A stretch of 64,000 bases of DNA from Agarophyton chilense (lineage: Eukaryota; Rhodophyta; Florideophyceae; Gracilariales; Gracilariaceae): NCBI GenBank assembly GCA_030374765.1, contig JARGXX010000068.1, positions 496,001 through 560,000 on the forward strand, written 5' to 3'. Within the stretch, counting starts at the first letter, position 1; each line of letters begins with the position of its first letter. Under the pieces are notes generated by a model. It was not told where the DNA came from. It ran no database searches and saw only the letters and a program-made list of their open reading frames with translations. Position numbers and translations under genes: made by a program. This document shows positions 9,597 through 18,554 of this stretch, piece after piece.

Positions 9597-10478
9597 ATGT
9601 CTGACGAACTATTCGAGTTGCGTAACTACTTCTATCTCGGGAACTTGGCCTCTGCCGCCCAAGAAGGGGAAACTGTATCCGTTGATGACCAGAAATCCGA
9701 AATACAGCGCGATGTAATCATGAAACGCATCGACCTAGCCAAGGGGAACTACGATGCCATAATTGCATCCGTGTCCGATCATTCCGCACCTGCCTTGCAG
9801 TTGGTGAAAGTTTTGGCTCAACTAAGAAATAACCCGTCTTCGTCAGAGACCGCCGCAGCAAAAGTACAACAATTAGCGACAGATGAGATTGCTTCGGCTT
9901 CGCCAAGTTGTTTGTTGATGTGTGCTATTGTCTACGCGCAACTTGGTGATTTTGACAACGCTTTGCGTAGTGCTAATCAGGTCCGATCTTTGGAAGAGCT
10001 GGCTGTTATGGTTCAGGTTTTGCTCCGAATGGACCGTCCCGATGCCGCTGAAAAGGAAGTTGCGGAGATGCAATCAATTGACGAGGATGCTACGCTAACT
10101 CAGTTAGCGAATGCCTGGGTTCATCTTTACAAGGGAGGAGAAGGAGTCCAGGAAGCTATTTATATGTATCAGGATCTCTTAGAGCGGCACGGTGCCACGG
10201 ATCAAGTCCTAAATGGCATGGCAGTTTGTCATCTTGCTATGGGAAAACCCGATGAGAGCGAACGAGTTCTTACTGAGGCTCTGACAAAGAATCCCAACTG
10301 TGTCACATCTCTTATTAATGTGATATGCTCATCAAATTACAGGAATAAGCCTTCGGTGCTTGTCAATAGATACTTCGCCCAGCTTCAGAAAGTTGCCCCG
10401 TCAAATGCATGGTTGCATGACTACCGCCAAAAAGAAGTCGAGTTCGATACCCTTGCGAAAGAATTAACCACAGCATAG
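9597..10478 (+). CDS. COPE: Coatomer subunit epsilon (epsilon-COP)
   Basis: A 293-residue protein, the usual length for epsilon-COP (about 290-310). This subunit stabilises alpha-COP in the COPI coat that drives Golgi-to-ER retrograde vesicles. The N-terminus (DELFELRNYFYLGNLASAAQ) is the family signature, followed by TPR-like helical repeats across the protein, including NGMAVCHLAMGKPDESERVL and the conserved NPNCVTSLINVI region. The C-terminal helix holds RYFAQLQKVAPSNAWLHDYR. It is a single uninterrupted exon from ATG to TAG. The start is the first ATG that keeps the family N-terminus. Confidence 0.93.
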   Translation: MSDELFELRNYFYLGNLASAAQEGETVSVDDQKSEIQRDVIMKRIDLAKGNYDAIIASVSDHSAPALQLVKVLAQLRNNPSSSETAAAKVQQLATDEIASASPSCLLMCAIVYAQLGDFDNALRSANQVRSLEELAVMVQVLLRMDRPDAAEKEVAEMQSIDEDATLTQLANAWVHLYKGGEGVQEAIYMYQDLLERHGATDQVLNGMAVCHLAMGKPDESERVLTEALTKNPNCVTSLINVICSSNYRNKPSVLVNRYFAQLQKVAPSNAWLHDYRQKEVEFDTLAKELTTA

Positions 10479-11094
10479 CCCTTCTAAACACTACTCCTTT
10501 CCTGAACATGTTCTGTTTGTTTCCTTTCTTTTAGGCCGAAATCTGAACGATATGGGCACTAGCATCTGAAATGACTTTTATTTCTTGAGTAGTTCCGTTC
10601 ACCGAGATGTGAGGTACGACGAAACCACACAGGGTCTAAGAAATCAACCGATATATACAGTTACGAAATGTGTCGGACTAAAAGATTGGATTCTATCCAA
10701 ACATTGGAGAACAGAACACTTTCATCAAGATAATTGTACTACTTTCGTTCCCATGCCCAATGACATGGAAACCGCATGAATGCCGGCCCAGTAAGCTTAC
10801 TTTCAGCTCAATGTGCGGTTTCTGGCTCAGAATACCCGACTTCAGGTTTGAGATAGGAAAATGATATTATACACAAAGCCATCCATATAAACTTTTCTAG
10901 TCGATGAAATTTTGTACCTTGACAAATTGAAGATTCCAGTTCTGCCATGAATAAATGCGAGACTATTCAATCATGCTTTTGTATGAATAGGGGAAGTAAG
11001 TACATTTCTTGAACCAAGCCTGGTTTTAGTCAGTTCAGAGTTTGGAAGAATAAGCGTGATCAGGTGTAAACGCAGTCAAACTGGAAGTCAAAGT
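10479..11094. other. Intergenic, convergent 3' ends
   Basis: Lies between the 3' ends of COPE and the minus-strand gene at 11095. Only short unsupported ORFs are present (for example 10585-10779). No repeats or RNA genes recognised. Confidence 0.5.
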
Positions 11095-12435
11095 TCATCT
11101 TGAGTTCCCTTGTCTTCGTCTATTACGTGTACTTCTTCGTAACATGGGTGAGAAAGAAACTCTTCCTTCACGCATATATGGCCTCTTGCGGATGGGAAGA
11201 AAGTCTGCTCGCAAAGAATGGTTAACATTCAGCTTCAATGTTGATGATTCTTGCTTCGTTTTCCACTTATGTGTCTTCATCTCCTGCTTCGCTTTCCACA
11301 TTGGGTTTGTTGCATTCTGCTTCGAATCCAAAGTTGGAGTTGTTCTATCATGCATTACATTCAACTTCGGTGAGGGGCTATCCTGCTTTGAATTCATTAA
11401 CGGATTCGTGATTTCCTTCTTTTCTTTCAACTCTAGAGACGTGCACACCGGCTTTGCATTCAGAATCTGAGTCATTCTGTCTCCGTTTGTAAACTCATTC
11501 GTATTGTAATTAAGACCACTGGGGTTCCTGACACTTGCTACCTGCGTATTCACACCTTCGGTTGGTCGGAATTTCAACCTGAGGTTTACTGTGATTGATT
11601 TCGTTTCATGTCCTTTTCGATTCAAACTTTTCGAATCATCTTCAGCTGGAACTAAGAGTTTCATAGATGCTCGTTCAGATGCAATGTTATCCGACTTTTC
11701 AACCAGCTGTGTGTTGTGCTCCTTCACTTTAAGATCCTTAACGGCTCCCGAAGTCTTTTGCAGCGAATGATCGTGAGCATTCCCTTCCATGTCAAGTGAT
11801 TTTCTCTCCCTTATTGGTCTTGAAGAAAGTAGAAGCTTCAACTTAGTGTCTTCCTTGTGCGGGCTCTTATGCGGACTTTTGCGCAAAACCTTGCGAGGGC
11901 TGTACCCATCTCCATACTTTTTGATTTCGTCTCCAGAAGATTGTACAAAGTCAACTGGTTGCCGTCCGCCAGAAGTTTGAGCGCTTCGCGAAACTCTCGA
12001 CTCCATATTTTCTGACGGACACTTCACACGAAGACGCAATTTGACACTGAACTTTTCATCAGGAGTCTTCAGCTTGATTACATTCGGAGAATGCGACTGT
12101 GGTTTTCTTCGGATAATCAATCGTACCTTTGGGTTCGATGTCGGAAGGCTGTGAACCGTCTCAGAGCTTCCCTCTTCATCCAAACCTGAGAGCTTTTGCT
12201 CCTTCTTCGAAGAGTCGAGGTCCGAAATGGTTTGAGGTTTAACCTTCAAATTGCCTTCTTCCGAACATGGCGAAAGTGCACTGAACAATTCGTCTCCATC
12301 CGTCTTCGTTTTGCGTTTCTTTCGAAGAGAGAAAGGGTCAACGAAGTCAGGCCTTCTCTTGGCGATCCTAGTCCTAGTGCCCCGCCTCAATGCGGCATTC
12401 TTCTCAGCTAATGAATCCGTTGGTTGTTCCGGCAT
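11095..12435 (-). CDS. Lysine-rich, low-complexity protein of unknown function, probably nuclear
   Basis: 446 residues starting at ATG 12435. I do not recognise a domain. The N-terminus has basic clusters resembling nuclear localisation signals (FSLRKKRKTKTD). The body is rich in Lys, Ser, Thr and Asn. There is a degenerate 10-13-residue repeat at roughly residues 335-405 built around NSKQDS, DSKQNA, KAKQEM and KTKQES. The C-terminus is strongly basic (RRSTRNRRRQG). Conserved-looking short patches (VRLIIRRKP, VKLRLRVKCPS, VNLRLKFRPT) recur three times and could be beta-strand or binding motifs. It is divergent with the ACBD-ankyrin gene across a shared 367-bp promoter. A chromatin-associated protein is a guess from composition. 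Confidence 0.7.
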   Translation of the reverse strand: MPEQPTDSLAEKNAALRRGTRTRIAKRRPDFVDPFSLRKKRKTKTDGDELFSALSPCSEEGNLKVKPQTISDLDSSKKEQKLSGLDEEGSSETVHSLPTSNPKVRLIIRRKPQSHSPNVIKLKTPDEKFSVKLRLRVKCPSENMESRVSRSAQTSGGRQPVDFVQSSGDEIKKYGDGYSPRKVLRKSPHKSPHKEDTKLKLLLSSRPIRERKSLDMEGNAHDHSLQKTSGAVKDLKVKEHNTQLVEKSDNIASERASMKLLVPAEDDSKSLNRKGHETKSITVNLRLKFRPTEGVNTQVASVRNPSGLNYNTNEFTNGDRMTQILNAKPVCTSLELKEKKEITNPLMNSKQDSPSPKLNVMHDRTTPTLDSKQNATNPMWKAKQEMKTHKWKTKQESSTLKLNVNHSLRADFLPIRKRPYMREGRVSFSPMLRRSTRNRRRQGNSR

Positions 12436-12802
12436 GATAGTGTCTTTTCTACCGGTTCGGCTTCGAAAGAGTTATTTTCTCAGCAAAGATGAGTGTTTAT
12501 TTCTCAGGGATGTTTATGGTACTCCCAGAAGCTTTGAAGAAACTCGAGAAGGAAGCGATGGTTGAATTAGGGGTCTGGACGGGTGCGATGGAATCAGCTT
12601 TATAAACAACAACGTTGTCTTGTTCAGCGGGTATCGTGCATACACATCAGAAGAATTTCGCGTGTCGATAGAAATAAAGAGTCAAAATCACTCAAAACGG
12701 CCACGAAATGCGTATTTCGGAGTTAGGCTTTGTTTCCGACAGCCACTGTGCATTATGACACACCCGCGTCACAAGCAATGTCAGTCAAGCGTCATCGCAA
12801 CA
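12436..12802. promoter_or_regulatory. Divergent intergenic promoter region
   Basis: The 367-bp gap between start codons of the minus-strand gene at 12435 and the plus-strand ACBD-ankyrin gene, so it must hold both promoters. It contains TATAAA at about 12600. I cannot map a transcription start. Confidence 0.45.
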
Positions 12803-13684
12803 ATGGCGAATGAGACCGCAGCCGAATTCGAAGAGGCATCTCAATTCGTCTCATCAGGGAAACTTACTAACGTGTCGCAGGATGAGCAGTTAGAATTGTA
12901 CGGATTATACTCCGTGGTTAAGAAAGGTTCTGCGCCGAACCAAGCACCATCGGCTTTGCTTGATCCTATTGGTTTCGCAAAATGGACGGCTTGGCAAGCG
13001 AGCTGTCATTTGAATCCAGAAGAAGCAATGGAAGAATACACTAAAATCGTTAAGAACCTTCGCAAGGTCCCTGCATCTAAATCACCCCTGGATAACCATA
13101 GTTCGGGATTCGGGAATAAGGTCTCCGGGGGTTTCGATTTTTACCCTGAGAGTGACAATGACTGCACAGAAAAGTTCGATATATGCTATTGGGCTGCTGT
13201 AGGAAACACAAAGGCAGTTGTTCAGTGTTTAAAGAAACAAGGTGTATCCCCAGACTATAAAGACCAAGACGGCCTAACTCCGTTGATGCGGGCAGTTGAT
13301 AGAAATGAGTTTCAGATTGTTGATGTTCTGGTCGAGGCTGGTGCGAATCTTAACGCTGGTGATGAGGATGGTCAGACTGCCTTGCACTACGCTGTATGCT
13401 GTGATCATTCTGATATGGTAGGGTTGCTCCTTTCATACGGTGCTCGCACTGACATCGTAGATTTGCATGGAGTTAACGCTTTGAATCCCGCTAGCGATGA
13501 AACAAAGAAGATTGTAGAAGAAGTTAAACAGGGAAAGTGGACAAGGAAAAACAAACCATTTAATTCAAGTCCGTGGCTGCGTGATGTGTTTGTCCCGAAC
13601 ATGTCGAGTTATTCTATCCATCTTGTCCTTGCCTCCTTTGTCATTGGTGTCACAGCTATTGCAATATATCGATTACGTAAATGA
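12803..13684 (+). CDS. Acyl-CoA-binding domain protein with ankyrin repeats and C-terminal membrane anchor (ACBD6/plant ACBP1-2 type)
   Basis: 293 residues from the ATG at 12803 (MANETAAEF). An in-frame upstream ATG exists at 12755, but the domain begins at once after the chosen start. Residues about 1-85 form an acyl-CoA-binding domain: QFVSSGKLTNVSQDEQLELYGLYSVVKKG, then FAKWTAWQA; the lysines and aromatic residues that hold the acyl-CoA are present. Residues about 130-235 carry two to three ankyrin repeats (DQDGLTPLMRAVDRNEFQIV; DEDGQTALHYAVCCDHSDMV). The last ~25 residues are a single hydrophobic helix followed by RLRK, a tail anchor. Domain order matches ER-bound ACBPs that traffic long-chain acyl-CoA. 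Ends in TGA, showing that UGA is a normal stop here. Confidence 0.88.
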   Translation: MANETAAEFEEASQFVSSGKLTNVSQDEQLELYGLYSVVKKGSAPNQAPSALLDPIGFAKWTAWQASCHLNPEEAMEEYTKIVKNLRKVPASKSPLDNHSSGFGNKVSGGFDFYPESDNDCTEKFDICYWAAVGNTKAVVQCLKKQGVSPDYKDQDGLTPLMRAVDRNEFQIVDVLVEAGANLNAGDEDGQTALHYAVCCDHSDMVGLLLSYGARTDIVDLHGVNALNPASDETKKIVEEVKQGKWTRKNKPFNSSPWLRDVFVPNMSSYSIHLVLASFVIGVTAIAIYRLRK

Positions 13685-13754
13685 AAGAACAATTATCTTC
13701 AATAGATTTCTATAACCGACAACAGAAGTCGTGCCACTGTGTTTCACTTTAATA

Positions 13755-13994
13755 TCACTGGGGCTTCTCCCGTCTTTTCTGATACGCCCTTATACGCATA
13801 GCTTCTTCTTCATCCACGGTTGACACTGAAATCCAGAACTTATCAAGCCTTCTTTGAACGCTAGTTAACACATGTTCTCGTCCTAGAGATGTGGTCTGTG
13901 GTAATGAAGCCCACAATGCAATAGTTGCCGCAAGCGAACATGCCACAGCCAACAGTTTTGACGACTTCGGAGATAACGGTGCATCCCCTCCCAT
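13755..13994 (-). CDS. Small single-pass membrane protein, unknown
   Basis: 79 residues from ATG 13994. One hydrophobic segment (about residues 14-32, LLAVACSLAATIALWASL) is followed by a charged, probably helical tail (TSVQRRLDKFW; EEEAMRIRAYQKRREKPQ). It is convergent with the ACBD-ankyrin gene, with 70 bp between the stops. The size and shape suit a small mitochondrial, ER or plastid membrane subunit. No family recognised, and at this length it could be spurious. Confidence 0.45.
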   Translation of the reverse strand: MGGDAPLSPKSSKLLAVACSLAATIALWASLPQTTSLGREHVLTSVQRRLDKFWISVSTVDEEEAMRIRAYQKRREKPQ

Positions 13995-14415
13995 TTCGAC
14001 ACTAGCTGTCCTTTCGCCTGTATACAGTATATTCGAGGACAGAAGTTGTTCTCAAAATCCTGACAAAAGTTTGGCAGAGAGAAAAGAGAAAGAAGCATGC
14101 TCAGCTTTTCCAAGGATCAACTGACGGGAGAATGAACAAATACGGATGCGGTGTTGAAAAAATTATCGTCGCTCTGTAACCTTATTGGTTAAAGAAAAAT
14201 GACGAGCAGTGCCAGCGACGATGATAGAACCTTTTCAGAAAAGACAACTTTTGACCAGCTCACGCATGCGAAAACCTCACTGCAGATTTATCGTTCACAG
14301 GCCACAATCGAGAGGCAGTAGTCATACTGGAGTCAATGGTCTACGTTTGGAGGAAAGGTGGGCTGGTGACTTTCGGTTTGCAGACTGAGGCTTTCCGAAT
14401 TTAGGAAAGGAAGTA

Positions 14416-15204
14416 ATGTCGTACTACGCCATCTTTTTTCGGCTGATGGTCACATACATGAAGCTTCATGGCGAACATTTGCATACAAGAGGACGAAAAA
14501 TGTCAAAGTCTTTCAAGAACTTTGTGAGCGTGAGGGAATTTCTGAAAGATGGTGGAAGTTCAGATGCGTTCCGCACATTTTGCTTGCTTTATCGATACTC
14601 TTCGCCGATTGAGTACAGCGAAGAAGGTCTGGCTGATACATAAGCGCATGCGAGACGGGCAAAATCGTTTCTGGATCGTGAGGTGCTGTCCATTTCAATT
14701 CGAGGTGATGAAATGAAAGGCAAGAAAACTGAAATGCATCCGGCATGTAGAGATGCAGTGCGGCTTGAAAAGGCTTTGACGAGTGCGGAAGACGAGGTTG
14801 ACGAAGCGCTTGCAGATGATTTTGACACTCCGCGTGTGATGGGAATACTATCGTCGTTGATGAAAAATGCGAATGCATGCTTGAATGAAGACGACTCTGC
14901 CAAATCGGGTGCTGTGGCAATGGTTTACGATTCGAGTCAGCGGTATGTACAGCGGGTACTGGGTGACTTTGGATTGTGCTTTGACAGAGATGAGGCTCAG
15001 GTTGGAATCAGTGAAGATGAGGACGGGGTGGGTGAGGTGATCGACATGTTACTTCGGTTTCGGGCCGATGTTCGAAGCGGTGCGCGTGAAAAGAACATGG
15101 AGAAGGTATTTGGGGCGTGTGACTAGGTGAGAGAAGAAGTAGAACAAAGACTGCGAATTCGTGTTATGGACGGAAAGCAGGGACGCGGATGGAGCAGAAT
15201 GTAA
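14416..15204 (+). pseudogene. Cytosolic cysteinyl-tRNA synthetase, 3' fragment with in-frame stops
   Basis: One frame encodes the C-terminal part of eukaryotic CysRS. It has the class I KMSKS signature (GRKMSKSFKNFVSV), the LLYRYSSPIEYSEEGL region, the ADDFDTPRVMG motif and the conserved VIDMLLRFRADVRSGAREKN end. The frame is cut by TAA at 14641-14643 and TAG at 15124-15126, yet similarity continues past both, reaching a natural-looking end (RVMDGKQGRGW) at TAA 15202. Upstream, TGA at about 14386 and loss of similarity mark the lost 5' end: no HIGH motif, catalytic core or zinc ligands. This is a truncated, decaying copy; a functional synthetase must be elsewhere. Sequencing error or introns at the stops are less likely explanations. 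Confidence 0.8.
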
Positions 15205-15216
15205 AGCGCGCGTTGA

Positions 15217-15492
15217 TCAATGGGCGAATGCTGCGATTGCTTGCACAGAGACGCGCATAAAGTCGTAGAGGGAGGTGACTACGGTGCGGAGGGTTTTGAC
15301 ATCGGAGGCGGTTATGTTGATGAGAATGACGTTGTGTTGGGCTTGTACGTGGCGCGTTGCAAGATGGGGGCGGAGTTCGGGATCGACGGAGAGGACTTGT
15401 GCTACGATGGATGCTGCGTGGGGGCTGGGCATTTGGACACGCGCGTGGTAGCGATGAGGCTGGGGATGCGAAACAGTGGGTGGGATTTGCAT
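15217..15492 (-). CDS. PCC1: KEOPS/EKC complex subunit Pcc1 (LAGE3 family)
   Basis: 91 residues, ATG 15492 to TGA 15217, a typical Pcc1 length. The complex makes N6-threonylcarbamoyladenosine at tRNA position 37. The family core is visible in residues 33-88: VDPELRPHLATRHVQAQ, then NVILINITASDVKTLRTVV, then SLYDFMRVSVQAI. It is the dimerisation subunit that contacts Kae1. It lies 12 bp from the 3' end of the CysRS relic (convergent) and 165 bp downstream of tRNA-Tyr on the same strand. Recognition is by eye from the conserved TRHV...NI.A.D.KTLR pattern. Confidence 0.82.
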   Translation of the reverse strand: MQIPPTVSHPQPHRYHARVQMPSPHAASIVAQVLSVDPELRPHLATRHVQAQHNVILINITASDVKTLRTVVTSLYDFMRVSVQAIAAFAH

Positions 15493-15637
15493 GTTTGGTG
15501 GGATTGAAAGGAAGAGGAGAAGTGGAAGGGGACGAGTGCGTCAGAGAATGATGGGTAGGAGATGAAACGACCAAGAAAGAAGGAGGGACGGGGGGATGGA
15601 GGGTTGTGTGGGAGGAAGTGCAGGACCAGGAAGGTGC

Positions 15638-15643
15638 AAAAAA
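15638..15643 (-). terminator. RNA polymerase III T-run terminator of tRNA-Tyr
   Basis: Six consecutive T on the minus strand, 13 nt after the tRNA 3' end, the standard pol III stop signal. Confidence 0.8.
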
Positions 15644-15656
15644 GCGAAGGCGCATT

Positions 15657-15754
15657 TCTCCCGACTTAGAATCGAACTAAGGACATTTTGATGGACGTGT
15701 TCCACTACAGTCAAATGCTCTGTGTTGTGCACAAACCAACTGAGCTACCGAGAG
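15657..15754 (-). tRNA. trnY-GUA: tRNA-Tyr(GUA) with two introns (D-loop and anticodon loop)
   Basis: The cloverleaf folds fully. Acceptor 15754-15748 pairs with 15664-15658; D-stem GCTC/GAGC; anticodon stem TTTGA/TCAAA; T-arm CTTAG-TTCGATT-CTAAG; discriminator A at 15657. The anticodon GTA is at 15708-15706. A 12-nt intron (15704-15693) sits at the canonical 37/38 position, as in nearly all eukaryotic tRNA-Tyr. The D-loop is 21 nt instead of about 8. Removing 13 nt (about 15734-15722, containing the palindrome TTGTGCACAA) leaves AGTTGGTA and a standard 73-nt tRNA. Ectopic D-arm introns are known in the red alga Cyanidioschyzon. The 3' end matches the primer-binding site of Gyp-A. Confidence 0.93.
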
Positions 15755-16129
15755 CGCCGCATTCTTGTCCAACACTGAAAAAAATTATTGAATTTGAACT
15801 CTCCGCTAGCTTCACCTGCCTGGATACGTCCAACCCGCGCCCGCCACTTGCCCGTCACTCATTCCGACCCTCTCCGCACAGACGGTTCCTGCTAGCCACC
15901 CATGCACCATTCAATGCCTCTTCAAACGTTTCACATCGAATCGCGCTGGATCGAAGAAGGGTGAAGCACCGCAAGTTCGAGCAGGGTTTCGTTTCGCAAC
16001 GAAGGTGCGCTTTGTGTCAATCCAGGTTTGTCAAGTTATCGTAACTTAACCAAAACTGGCAACTGCGATTCTTAATCATCTCTAGGTCCTACATATCGCA
16101 AACGCAGCCATCACTAAATAGCTCTCACA

Positions 16130-16768
16130 ATGGCACATTCACCACAATCAGCACAACCAGCCTTTGTCACCGCCATATCGCTGCGACCATCAGTTCTACC
16201 TTTTCCTTCAAACAATCTGGGCTGTCCTGTGACACCGTTCCCTCCCTCAAAGCGTGGTCTATCCACAACTAGGCCAGTCCGCCGTGCACCGTGCATGAGA
16301 AAGGGACCACGATTTGGACAACCTGTTCAACAGTCCCGTCGACCGGAGTCCACACCCTCTCTACCAGAAGACGGTACTCCCGTCTTCACGGTGTTCGTCC
16401 GCTCACAGCGTGCAAAACTATGGTACCCTCTCGGAGCCGTGAAGGGCGACAATCGTTCCAAATCACTGGTTGATGCGTTGAAGGGGGGTTTCGCGAAGGG
16501 TATGTATGAGAATGCCTTAGATAAAGGTATCGCTCAAACTGTGTATGGGAAGGATAAGGATCGTTTTCTTCAGAATGCGTTAAGAATGTATCCGCAATTG
16601 AAAAAATCTCAGAATAGCCTGGAGTTTGGGTATAAGGTTGCAGCGAAGGATCTTGAGGAGAAACCGATCAAATTTGTTGGGCCTGACATGGCCTTGCCAT
16701 TCACAGCATGGGCAAAGAAGCGCATCGAAAGCGCCTTGAAGTCGCTATCTTCGACTGGCGAAAAGTAG
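16130..16768 (+). CDS. HHL1: HHL1-like plastid protein (hypersensitive to high light 1 family)
   Basis: 212 residues. The first ~60 are Ser/Pro/Arg-rich with few acidic residues, a plausible chloroplast transit peptide. The mature part carries the family core: VFVRSQRAKLWYPLGAVKGD, SKSLVDALKGGFAKGMYENA, AQTVYGKDKDRFLQNALRMY, and EFGYKVAAKDL. In plants HHL1 associates with thylakoid photosystem II and helps repair under high light. Here it indicates a photosynthetic host and a nuclear gene. It ends in TAG and is convergent with the XRCC3 gene (97 bp between stops). Confidence 0.82.
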   Translation: MAHSPQSAQPAFVTAISLRPSVLPFPSNNLGCPVTPFPPSKRGLSTTRPVRRAPCMRKGPRFGQPVQQSRRPESTPSLPEDGTPVFTVFVRSQRAKLWYPLGAVKGDNRSKSLVDALKGGFAKGMYENALDKGIAQTVYGKDKDRFLQNALRMYPQLKKSQNSLEFGYKVAAKDLEEKPIKFVGPDMALPFTAWAKKRIESALKSLSSTGEK

Positions 16769-16865
16769 TAATGTGTCTTGTGAAATCGTCCTCAGGAAAG
16801 AAAAGGTAATTTTACAAGCAAGGCTACTCACTTTGTCCAGTTGTTTCCGCATAAAAGCTTGTGAG

Positions 16866-17936
16866 TTACTTTCTTCCTCGTATCGCTTCTAACACATCAC
16901 TTTGGTCCACAGACACAACTCCCTCCTTGCATATCTGATACTCTTCCTCTTCGGCGTCAATCAAGTGTGCCGAGTCAAAGACCCTAGCGAATCGTCGTGT
17001 TCCACTGCGTCTCAAGAATATCCTTGTCTCTACAGTGTTTCCCCATACGCTACCGAGCGCAGGCACAATGTTTCCATGTCCGACACCATCCACTCGCTGG
17101 CTAACTTGATTCACACAGATGCATACTCCCTCAACGGCAGCCATGGCCCGTTTCAATGAAGCGCTCATACGGGCCAAATGCCCAGTCCTGGAGAGAGCAT
17201 CCCGAAATTCTGGGCGATATACCGCGGCGATGCTGTCAATGACCAACACTCGTGCGTGTGCTTTGCGGAGTAGATATGGCAGTCTTGTTTCAGACCACAC
17301 CAGCAGTTCATCTGCGGATCGGACTTCCTCTACTACAATCCCATGCAGCAATATCCCGCTTGTGAGACCGAATCTGTCGCACATCGCGTTTTCAATCTCT
17401 CGCATGCGTTTAATCGGAGGTCGGCCCTCGATGAAAACGTATACGCATTTGGATTGTAATCCATTCTGTTGAAGCGGTACAGCGGTCATCAAAGCCATCT
17501 GCACGGCTAATTGTGTCTTACCAACCCCGGCTTTTCCACTGATTTCAATAATTGACCCTCCGCTCACGCATATTCCACCCCCCAGAATGTTGTCTATTGC
17601 CTTACATCCTGTTTTCAGAACAACGTGCTTCAATATTCTGCTTGCTTCTTCAAATGATATATTTATTTCCTCCTGATCGGGGCAATAGTCTTGCAACTTG
17701 ATGAATTCAAGCGTTCCGCCTTCACTAACATCAAGTGCTGAAACGGAAATGAATGGGAGCATTGGGCTTTCATTGTCTTCAAGTTTGGGGCGACCAAGCT
17801 CTTCTTGAATCGATTTTAAACCGCGTGAGTTGACGATTCTCTCTGCTTCTTTTCGACAGGTGTCTTGATCTTTGTTTCCGTCGCGTGGCAAAAAGTCTAT
17901 CTCTTCTGAAACTAGGTTTGGTCTGCTCATCATCAT
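16866..17936 (-). CDS. XRCC3: RAD51 paralogue, XRCC3-like recombinase
   Basis: About 356 residues from the ATG at 17936 (first of MMMSRPN); the frame is open further upstream to a non-ATG codon at 18044. Walker A is GKAGVGKTQLAVQMAL and Walker B is ARVLVIDSIAAVYR. Specific to XRCC3 are the Walker B context VIDSIAA.YR.EF, the CVNQVSQRV segment and the PALGSVWGN motif. XRCC3 pairs with RAD51C to process recombination intermediates and Holliday junctions in homologous repair. Length suits the family (about 350). It shares a short upstream region with the 3' end of the TOG gene. Confidence 0.85.
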   Translation of the reverse strand: MMMSRPNLVSEEIDFLPRDGNKDQDTCRKEAERIVNSRGLKSIQEELGRPKLEDNESPMLPFISVSALDVSEGGTLEFIKLQDYCPDQEEINISFEEASRILKHVVLKTGCKAIDNILGGGICVSGGSIIEISGKAGVGKTQLAVQMALMTAVPLQQNGLQSKCVYVFIEGRPPIKRMREIENAMCDRFGLTSGILLHGIVVEEVRSADELLVWSETRLPYLLRKAHARVLVIDSIAAVYRPEFRDALSRTGHLARMSASLKRAMAAVEGVCICVNQVSQRVDGVGHGNIVPALGSVWGNTVETRIFLRRSGTRRFARVFDSAHLIDAEEEEYQICKEGVVSVDQSDVLEAIRGRK

Positions 17937-18554
17937 TCTCAAAACAACCCTAGCTAGTAGTAGCTCATGGTTTATCCTACTTTTGAGTGGTATGCCACGT
18001 GGTGCGATTTGTTTCGTACGGCACCCGTATGAATAGGCAGTCAAGGTTTCCGGATCAGAGTGGCGTAACTTTTCAATAAGCGAATACTACTGATGGACAA
18101 GTTGAATCATAGCGGAAATGGGCAAAGTCACTGCGTTGGTTCTCGGGACTTGATTCGTTCGTCGAGTTGCCGATTTACTAACGAAAGCCCAGTGGCCATA
18201 TCTATCTACAGAATGTTTTCAAGTGTAAATGTGTCCTTCGCTGGGCAGGCAGGCCGTGCGCTGTATCTACAGGGTTGCCCGAATAAAATCTGTGATTATT
18301 AATTGAAAGAAAACGGCGGCGATACAGTTCTTATCCACGATAAGTGTTTGACCTGCTACACTGCGTATGTAAGTGAAGGTGCGGGGCGGGGGGTCATTTA
18401 CCAACACAACACACACCACACCACACCACACAGCTCTGCATCGGCGATAAGCAAGCAAACCGACCCCTTGCGCGAGCTTTCTTTGGAAGCATAGACAAAA
18501 CAGCCGCTCTGCTCTACGTAGGTCTTCTTGCTATTTCTGCACAGAGTTATTTCT
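17937..18554. other. Intergenic with CA-rich microsatellite
   Basis: Upstream region of XRCC3 and downstream region of the TOG gene. It contains a (CACAC)n-like run at about 18,401-18,432. No ORF with recognisable content. Confidence 0.5.

Noticed and set aside
9365-9604. 79-codon ORF with a hydrophobic segment overlapping the COPE start
   Set aside because: Sits in the 5' leader and has no support; the COPE start is clear.
15164-15655. 163-codon ORF opposite and around PCC1
   Set aside because: Shadow in another frame of PCC1 and its upstream region; low-complexity His/Pro/Ser content.
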